Shown here: piece by piece, positions 58,937-64,000 of the stretch
Layout: every line of letters starts with the position of its first letter
How positions within the stretch are numbered: position 1 is the first letter of the stretch
DNA from: Ignavibacteriales bacterium
GTDB taxonomy: Bacteria > Bacteroidota > Ignavibacteria > UBA10030 > SZUA-254
DNA length: 64,000 bases
Reading direction: 5' to 3'
NCBI GenBank assembly: GCA_016218025.1
Contig: JACRFD010000083.1
Coordinates: 1 to 64,000 of the forward strand
Made by a program: the position numbers and the translations under genes
The notes under the pieces: generated by a model
Seen by the model: the letters and a program-made list of their open reading frames with translations, nothing else
The model's database searches: none
What the model was told of the DNA's origin: nothing

Positions 58937-60799
58937 ATGTGTGCAAAAGAACAAATTACATCTATTCCTTCACTCAATAAAAAATTAGAAACACTTCCAG
59001 GAAATCCGGGAATATACCAGTTTAAAAATCGCGACGGTGTAATTCTATACATCGGAAAAGCAATCAATCTCAGGAGGCGAGTACGGCAATATTTCCAAAG
59101 TAAAAATAATGCTTCTGCAAGAATCAATTCGATGGTTGCGAAAATTTCCGATATCGAATTAATTATAACAGATTCAGAAGTAGAAGCACTTATTCTTGAA
59201 GCCACTCTAATAAAACGACACAAACCGCATTACAATATAGATCTGAAAGATGATAAAAGTTATCCTTACATAACAATAACAAAAGAACCGTTTCCGAGGG
59301 TGTTTGTCACGCGACGAATAATAAAAAACGGCTCACAATATTTTGGTCCTTACATAGATGTAAAAGCAATGAGAGAATCACTCAAATTGGTTCGTGAAAT
59401 ATTTAGAGTAAGGAGTTGCAATTATTACATTGATGAAGAAGCCGTTCGTAAAAAGAAATATAAATTATGCCTCGATTTTCATATTAAAAGATGTGATGGT
59501 CCCTGTGAAGGTTTGATAGATAATGTCAAGTATAACGAAATGATCACAGAGATATCACTTTTATTGAAGGGCAGGACAGATAAGTTAATTATCGAGCTTG
59601 AAGCAAAAATGCATGCAGCCGCCGAGGCATTAAATTTCGAAGATGCAAAAAGGTTTCGTGATGGAATTACTCAATTAAAAATTTATAAAGATAAACAAAA
59701 AATAATTGACTCAGAGTTAATCGATAGAGATATTCTGGCAGTTGTAAAAAGCGATGATCATGCATGTGGAATAGTGTTTAACATCAGGGATGGAAAAATA
59801 ATAGGGAAACGCCATACAATTATCTATAAAGTGAGAGAGAGATCAGAAGAAGAAATATTAGAGCGTTTCATAATGAATTATTATTTAGATGAAACCGAAA
59901 TACCTGTTGAAATTTATTTATCACATGGACCTCAATCAAAGGAAGCCATTCAAACGTGGCTGCTGCAAAAAGGAGGAAAGAATACAAAATTATATATTCC
60001 ATTAGCGGACGAAAAAGTCAGATTGATGAAAATGTGCAAATTGAATGCACAAATTATTCTTGATGAATTTTCAATACAAAATAACAAACGGAAAGAAAAA
60101 ACTCCTTCATCGTTGTCATTGCTACAAAAGCACTTACGGCTCTCTGTTTTGCCCGGCAGGATTGAATGTTTTGATGTTTCAAATATACATGGAAAAGATT
60201 CAGTTGCTTCAATGGTTGTTTTTATAAACGGTAAGCCCCAAAAATCGCTTTACAGACGTTTTAAAATTGAAACTGTTGAAGGACCTGATGACTACGCGAG
60301 TATCAGGGAAGTTATCTACCGTAGATATATAAAAGTAATTAATGATAACTTGGAGAAACCAGATTTAATTATAGTTGATGGGGGAAGAGGGCAATTATCG
60401 AGTGCTGTTAGTATAATTAATTCACTTAAAATGCAATCGGAAAATGAATTTAATATCGCAACAATAGGACTTGCGAAACGACTAGAGGAAGTATATATTC
60501 CGGGGAGTGGCTCGCCGTTAAGTATTCCGAAATATTCTCCGGCACTAAGATTACTGCAGAAGATTCGAGACGAGGCTCATCGATTTGCCATAACTTATCA
60601 TAGAAAACTGAGAAGTAAAAGAACTTTAACAACAGAGCTTGAATCGATAGAAGGTGTCGGTAAAGTTAAAGCGATGTTACTTTTAGAAATATTCGGTTCT
60701 GTCCAAGGAATAAAATTTGCAACGATTGAACAATTAACTGACACGGTTGGTAATAAGTGTGCAAAAAATCTACGGGAATATTTTGATAAGTCAATGTAG
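58937..60799 (+). CDS. uvrC: UvrABC excinuclease subunit C
   Basis: A 620-residue UvrC. The N-terminal GIY-YIG nuclease domain shows PGIYQFKNRDGVILYIGKA and INLRRRVRQYF. A UVR/UvrB-interaction motif lies near residue 215-245 (AAAEALNFEDAKRFRDGI). The RNase H-like domain has IECFDVSNIHGKDSVASM and DLIIVDGGRGQL, and the C-terminus has a HhH pair (LESIEGVGKVKAMLLLEIFG). It makes the dual incisions in nucleotide excision repair. Full length and intact. Start at 58937, 3 nt after the transporter stop. Confidence 0.96.
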   Translation: MCAKEQITSIPSLNKKLETLPGNPGIYQFKNRDGVILYIGKAINLRRRVRQYFQSKNNASARINSMVAKISDIELIITDSEVEALILEATLIKRHKPHYNIDLKDDKSYPYITITKEPFPRVFVTRRIIKNGSQYFGPYIDVKAMRESLKLVREIFRVRSCNYYIDEEAVRKKKYKLCLDFHIKRCDGPCEGLIDNVKYNEMITEISLLLKGRTDKLIIELEAKMHAAAEALNFEDAKRFRDGITQLKIYKDKQKIIDSELIDRDILAVVKSDDHACGIVFNIRDGKIIGKRHTIIYKVRERSEEEILERFIMNYYLDETEIPVEIYLSHGPQSKEAIQTWLLQKGGKNTKLYIPLADEKVRLMKMCKLNAQIILDEFSIQNNKRKEKTPSSLSLLQKHLRLSVLPGRIECFDVSNIHGKDSVASMVVFINGKPQKSLYRRFKIETVEGPDDYASIREVIYRRYIKVINDNLEKPDLIIVDGGRGQLSSAVSIINSLKMQSENEFNIATIGLAKRLEEVYIPGSGSPLSIPKYSPALRLLQKIRDEAHRFAITYHRKLRSKRTLTTELESIEGVGKVKAMLLLEIFGSVQGIKFATIEQLTDTVGNKCAKNLREYFDKSM

Positions 60800-60877
60800 G
60801 TAATATTCCTACAATAACTATATCCTATTTCTTATTACTAATTATGAAATAAAAGATTATATTTCATACGTTATTTC

Positions 60878-60950
60878 GTGTGTGTCTGGTTCCCGCTTCG
60901 AAATCAAGGCCCTCCCACTTGGTTTCACCGCCAGGCGCACACTTTTTTTT
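60878..60950 (+). ncRNA. Structured RNA candidate ending in an intrinsic terminator
   Basis: GTGTGTGTCTGG (60878-60889) pairs with CCAGGCGCACAC (60931-60942) in a 12-bp stem with two G-T pairs. Inside, GAAATCAAG (60900-60908) pairs with CTTGGTTTC (60918-60926) around a 9-nt CCC-rich loop, with an asymmetric 10 x 4 internal loop between the stems. Eight T follow directly. At the least it is the uvrC terminator, but its size and two-helix form exceed a plain terminator and suggest a small RNA. I do not recognise the family; it lacks the SRP domain IV motif. The region 60951-61024 otherwise holds only the tRNA promoter. Confidence 0.5.
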
Positions 60951-60983
60951 ATCCTGCCTTTAACTGATTTCCAGAAGCACTGT

Positions 60984-61012
60984 TTGTTTATTTCTCCATA
61001 ATTAGTTAGATT
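60984..61012 (+). promoter_or_regulatory. Candidate promoter for tRNA-Val and the pyr operon
   Basis: TTGTTT (60984-60989) and TAGATT (61007-61012) have 17 bases between them and lie 12 nt before the tRNA. Only 16 nt separate the tRNA from the pyr leader hairpin, so this may also drive pyrR-pyrB-pyrC. Confidence 0.5.
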
Positions 61013-61024
61013 ATTCAACAATTA

Positions 61025-61098
61025 GGGCGATTAGCTCAGTTGGTTGGAGCGCACGGTTCACATCCGTGAGGTCATAGGTTCAAGTCCTATATCGCCCA
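61025..61098 (+). tRNA. tRNA-Val (anticodon CAC)
   Basis: The acceptor stem GGGCGAT/ATCGCCC is perfect. The D-arm is TAGCTCAGTTGG..., the anticodon stem-loop is CACGG-TTCACAT-CCGTG (anticodon CAC, Val GUG codon), and the T-arm is ATAGG-TTCAAGT-CCTAT. Discriminator A; CCA is not encoded. Confidence 0.97.
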
Positions 61099-61114
61099 CT
61101 TGGAAAAAAATTAA

Positions 61115-61215
61115 CCTTTAATACTGATCCAGAGAGTTCGGAAAGGAATAAATTATGAACATTATTTTAAAAATAAACCTCCGCCTTTTTAAAAAGGTTT
61201 GGAGGTTTTTTATTT
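61115..61215 (+). promoter_or_regulatory. PyrR-binding attenuator of the pyr operon
   Basis: The leader holds a close match to the PyrR binding-loop consensus: CCTTT (61115-61119), then TGATCCAGAGAG, then AAAGG (61142-61146), forming the anti-antiterminator hairpin. AAAGG can alternatively pair with CCTTT (61184-61188), making an antiterminator. CCTTTTT (61184-61190), AAAAAGG (61191-61197) and the outer CCTCC/GGAGG (61178-61182 and 61201-61205) form a strong terminator with a T-run. The three mutually exclusive pairings are the classical PyrR logic. GGAGG at 61216-61220 is the pyrR ribosome site. Confidence 0.9.
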
Positions 61216-61225
61216 GGAGGTATAC

Positions 61226-61768
61226 ATGAAAAAAGTGATAGATGAAACAGGATTTAATCGTACACTTACAAGACTTGCTCACGAAATTTTAGAAAAAAAC
61301 AAAGGAGCAGAAAATCTTGCGTTGATCGGAATAAGAACACGCGGCGAATTTTTAGCAAAGCGGCTTAGAGAAGTGATCTGGACGATTGAAAACTTAGAAT
61401 TGAAGATAGGGATACTTGATATAACTCTTTACAGGGATGATTTAAAAGAGATCCATTATCAACCGCTGTTAAAAGGGACGGAAATAGATTTCGATATAAA
61501 TAAGAAAGATGTAATTCTAATTGATGATGTGCTTTTCACTGGAAGGACAGTAAGGGCTGCATTAGATGAGTTGGTAGATCTGGGAAGGCCCTCATCTATA
61601 CAACTCGCAGTTTTAATCGATAGAGGACATCGAGAGTTACCAATAAGAGCAGATTTTGTGGGGAAGAATTTGCCTACATCTCTTAACGAAGAAGTTAAGG
61701 TGGCTATGAAAGAAATTGATTCTGAAGATTCTGTCTATTTAAAAACATTAAACATAGGAGGTGAATAA
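61226..61768 (+). CDS. pyrR: Pyrimidine operon attenuation protein / uracil phosphoribosyltransferase
   Basis: A 180-residue PyrR. ATG at 61226 with GGAGG 5 nt upstream is the start; the TTG at 61199 lies within the terminator stem. The PRPP-binding motif is [20 protein letters not shown], and [20 protein letters not shown] and a basic RNA-contact surface near [10 protein letters not shown] are seen. It binds the leader RNA when UMP is high and promotes termination, and it may have weak UPRTase activity. The stop overlaps the pyrB ATG by one base (TAATG). Confidence 0.95.
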   Translation: MKKVIDETGFNRTLTRLAHEILEKNKGAENLALIGIRTRGEFLAKRLREVIWTIENLELKIGILDITLYRDDLKEIHYQPLLKGTEIDFDINKKDVILIDDVLFTGRTVRAALDELVDLGRPSSIQLAVLIDRGHRELPIRADFVGKNLPTSLNEEVKVAMKEIDSEDSVYLKTLNIGGE

Positions 61769-62688
61769 TGTCTCTGGAAAATCGTCATTTGCTTGGGTTG
61801 GAAGGTGTAAGTAAAAATGATATTCAACTTATTTTAGATACTGCTGAAACATTTCGTGAAGTATTGGAAAGGCCAATAAAAAAAGTGCCCACGCTTCAGG
61901 GAAAAACAATAGTGAACTTATTTTTTGAAAGCTCCACACGTACGAGAATATCGTTTGAACTTGCAGAACGAAGGTTATCTGCCGATGTTGTGAATTTTTC
62001 TGCCGACATGAGCAGTTTAAAAAAAGGAGAAACGCTCAAAGATACTGCAAGAAATATCGAAGCAATGAAAATCGATATGGTTGTTATGCGGCATGGCGCA
62101 CCGGGAGCTGCATTATTTTTAAGCAAGGTAATCAACTCCGTTATAATTAATGCTGGAGATGGCTCTCACGAACATCCGACTCAGGCACTTCTAGATTTAT
62201 ATTCGATAAGGGAAAAATATAATCACATTGAAGGATTAAATGTTTGTATAGTGGGCGATATCTCACACAGTAGAGTTGCATTATCGAATATTCATGGTCT
62301 AAAAACTATGGGTGCTAATATTGCAGTTTGTGGTCCAGCTACACTTATTCCACGTGAGTTAGATCGGTTAGGTGTTAAAATATTTAATAGAATAGATGAA
62401 GCCATCGAATGGGCAAATGTTTTGAACGTTTTAAGAATACAATTAGAAAGACAAGATAAATCATTTTTTCCATCTTTAGGCGAGTATCGGAAATATTTTG
62501 CTGTTACAAAAGATAAAATTCAAAAAATAAACAAGAATATAACAATAATGCATCCCGGTCCAATCAACAGAGATGTTGAACTTTCAGCCGATCTTGCTGA
62601 TGGAGAACACTCAATCATTTTACAACAGGTTCTAAATGGTGTTGCTGTGCGGATGGCAGTGTTATATTTATTAGGTACAAGGAGTTAA
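61768..62688 (+). CDS. pyrB: Aspartate carbamoyltransferase catalytic subunit
   Basis: A 306-residue ATCase. The carbamoyl-phosphate site shows FESSTRTRISFELAERRL; HEHPTQALLDLYSI and the aspartate-domain VGDISHSRVALSN follow. It catalyses the first committed pyrimidine step. No regulatory PyrI gene is present; PyrR attenuation is expected to take its place. An excellent AGGAGGTGA site overlaps the end of pyrR. Confidence 0.97.
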   Translation: MSLENRHLLGLEGVSKNDIQLILDTAETFREVLERPIKKVPTLQGKTIVNLFFESSTRTRISFELAERRLSADVVNFSADMSSLKKGETLKDTARNIEAMKIDMVVMRHGAPGAALFLSKVINSVIINAGDGSHEHPTQALLDLYSIREKYNHIEGLNVCIVGDISHSRVALSNIHGLKTMGANIAVCGPATLIPRELDRLGVKIFNRIDEAIEWANVLNVLRIQLERQDKSFFPSLGEYRKYFAVTKDKIQKINKNITIMHPGPINRDVELSADLADGEHSIILQQVLNGVAVRMAVLYLLGTRS

Positions 62689-62690
62689 GT

Positions 62691-63974
62691 ATGAAGCATC
62701 TTCTAAAAAATTGTATGATTATTGATCCGGAAGTTCAGAATAATGGTCCTGTAGATATATTGATTGTGAACGAAACAATAGAAAAAATTGGGGCAGGTAT
62801 TGCTGACTTGAAGATGGATAATGTTATCGATATGCAAGGGTATATTGTTGCACCTGGATTTATCGACATGCATGTACACTTGCGTGAACCCGGATTTGAA
62901 CATAAAGAAACGATTGAAAGCGGAACGCTGGCTGCCGCAAATGGCGGTTTCACCGCAGTTTGTTGTATGCCGAATACTAATCCTTCAATTGACGATCAAT
63001 CGTTGGTAAAATGGATTATTCAAAAAGGGAAGGAAAGTAATAATGGTATCGTCGATGTTTTTCCGATCGGTACAATTACAAAGGCAAGGGAAGGAAAAGA
63101 ACTTTCACTGATGATGGAACTTGCAGATGCCGGAGCGGTTGCATTCTCAGATGATGGGAGTTCTGTGCAAAACTCTGAGCTATTAAGAAGAGCAATGGAA
63201 TATTCTTCAATGAGCAATAAACCGATTATTCAACATGCTGAAGATCCTTTTTTGGGAAAGGGTGGAGCAATGAACGAGGGATTTGAGTCGACAAGGTTGG
63301 GGATATCGCCGATACCATCGATTACTGAATCCTCGGTTATTGCAAGAGATTTAATTATTGCAGGATATACAAATGCAGCATATCATGCTGCGCATATCAG
63401 TTGCAGGGAATCGGTTGAACTAATAAAAAACACAAAAAATAAAATGCAAAAAATCAGTTGTGAAGTCACGCCGCATCACTTTACTTTGACTGATGAGGCA
63501 GTACGAAATTTCGATACAAATACGAAAATGAATCCTCCGCTTAGAACCAAAGATGATATTATTGCACTAAAAGAAGGTTTAAGAGATGGGATTATTGATG
63601 TGATTGCAACTGACCATGCACCTCATTCTTTTGATGAGAAGGAAGTTGAATTTTTATTTGCACCATTCGGCATAGTTGGTTTAGAGACAGCAATCGGTTT
63701 GTCTATAACTGAACTGGTAGTTACCGGATATTTGACATTAATGCAATTGGTGGAAAAATTTTCGGTCAATCCAAGAAAAATACTTCATCTCCCTCAAGTA
63801 ACTATTAGAGAAGGTGAATTAGCAAATCTAACTATAATATCACCTGAGACTGAATGGATAGTCCAAGTTGATAAATTCAAATCTCAGTCAAAAAATTCTC
63901 CATTTAATAATTATAAATTAAAAGGAAAACCGATTGGAATATTTAATCATGGCAGAATTTATCTTTCTTCGTAA
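62691..63974 (+). CDS. pyrC: Dihydroorotase
   Basis: A 427-residue cyclic amidohydrolase starting 2 nt after pyrB. The metal site is GFIDMHVHLREPG and the substrate region is ANGGFTAVCCMPNTNPSID. IATDHAPHSFDEKE carries the catalytic Asp, and FAPFGIVGLETA follows. It is the bacterial class I type. It completes the pyrR-pyrB-pyrC operon; later pyrimidine genes are not in the window. The remaining bases to 64000 show nothing. Confidence 0.96.
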   Translation: MKHLLKNCMIIDPEVQNNGPVDILIVNETIEKIGAGIADLKMDNVIDMQGYIVAPGFIDMHVHLREPGFEHKETIESGTLAAANGGFTAVCCMPNTNPSIDDQSLVKWIIQKGKESNNGIVDVFPIGTITKAREGKELSLMMELADAGAVAFSDDGSSVQNSELLRRAMEYSSMSNKPIIQHAEDPFLGKGGAMNEGFESTRLGISPIPSITESSVIARDLIIAGYTNAAYHAAHISCRESVELIKNTKNKMQKISCEVTPHHFTLTDEAVRNFDTNTKMNPPLRTKDDIIALKEGLRDGIIDVIATDHAPHSFDEKEVEFLFAPFGIVGLETAIGLSITELVVTGYLTLMQLVEKFSVNPRKILHLPQVTIREGELANLTIISPETEWIVQVDKFKSQSKNSPFNNYKLKGKPIGIFNHGRIYLSS

Positions 63975-64000
63975 TGATCTGTCTACTTTTCAAAACTTAG

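Noticed and set aside
60878..60950. Small SRP (4.5S) RNA
   Set aside because: The domain IV hallmarks (GTCAGG, GGAA tetraloop, AGCAGCC) are missing on both strands.
1..64000. CRISPR arrays, rRNA operons, prophage or integrative-element modules
   Set aside because: No spaced direct repeats, rRNA sequences, integrase or phage structural genes were seen.

Overview
The window is AT-rich bacterial DNA. It most resembles the Ignavibacteria / Kryptonia / Chlorobi side of the Bacteroidota (FCB group). Three things point there: a type IX secretion (T9SS) type-A tail containing NYPNPFNPTT at the end of the protein at 17956-20010, a PorV/PorQ-family outer-membrane protein at 31303-32244, and DUF4412, TonB-receptor and lipoprotein genes typical of that group. 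Many genes have strong Shine-Dalgarno sites (GGAGG, AAGGAG) and TTGAC-17-TATAAT-like promoters are visible, which is unlike most Bacteroidia. The species assignment is inference; no rRNA is present.

Layout. 1-3086: a partner-switching module (truncated PP2C/SpoIIE phosphatase, STAS antagonist, RsbW-like kinase, GAF-GAF-SpoIIE phosphatase). 3203-7699: a glycolate-oxidase-like pair (glcD, glcF) split by an esterase and a zinc-ribbon/deoxyribosyltransferase-like gene that looks like a conflict or signalling protein. 7770-10904: an OmpA-family envelope protein and a Sll1717-like P-loop ATPase. 11118-11705 (minus): a DUF4160/DUF2442 pair resembling a toxin-antitoxin module, lying between two hairpins of matching geometry. 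11882-17912: thiI, a CDGSH protein, a DUF4412 protein, a Tat-exported six-hairpin-like protein and a histidine kinase / response regulator pair. 17956-22031: a T9SS-exported BNR protein, then a rearrangement scar (lipoprotein leader joined out of frame to the tail of a membrane TPR protein) and a decayed IS256-family element.

22149-34193 is the most distinctive accessory region. A minus-strand two-component-propeller lipoprotein faces a six-gene plus-strand operon: a DUF4382-like lipoprotein, a large lipoprotein, a TonB-dependent receptor, a secreted Asp-rich protein, a PorV-like protein, and a lipoprotein that seems to carry a lamin-tail domain interrupted by a YCF48-like propeller. Together they look like a surface export or assembly system. 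A terminator and tRNA-Leu close it.

34534-60799 is mainly housekeeping: sppA, an HU-family gene, a 31-codon AURKAIP1/COX24-like gene, a 5'-nucleotidase, transporters, an EF-G paralogue, HIT, an ECF sigma / anti-sigma / Spy-like set, a cysteine desulfurase, ppx, prmA, an M28 peptidase, a DUF4097 protein, a PBP4-type peptidase, secA, an amidase, era and uvrC. 60878-63974 holds a structured RNA/terminator, tRNA-Val and a pyrR-pyrB-pyrC operon. Its leader carries a textbook PyrR attenuator beginning only 16 nt after tRNA-Val, so the tRNA and the pyrimidine operon are probably one transcription unit.
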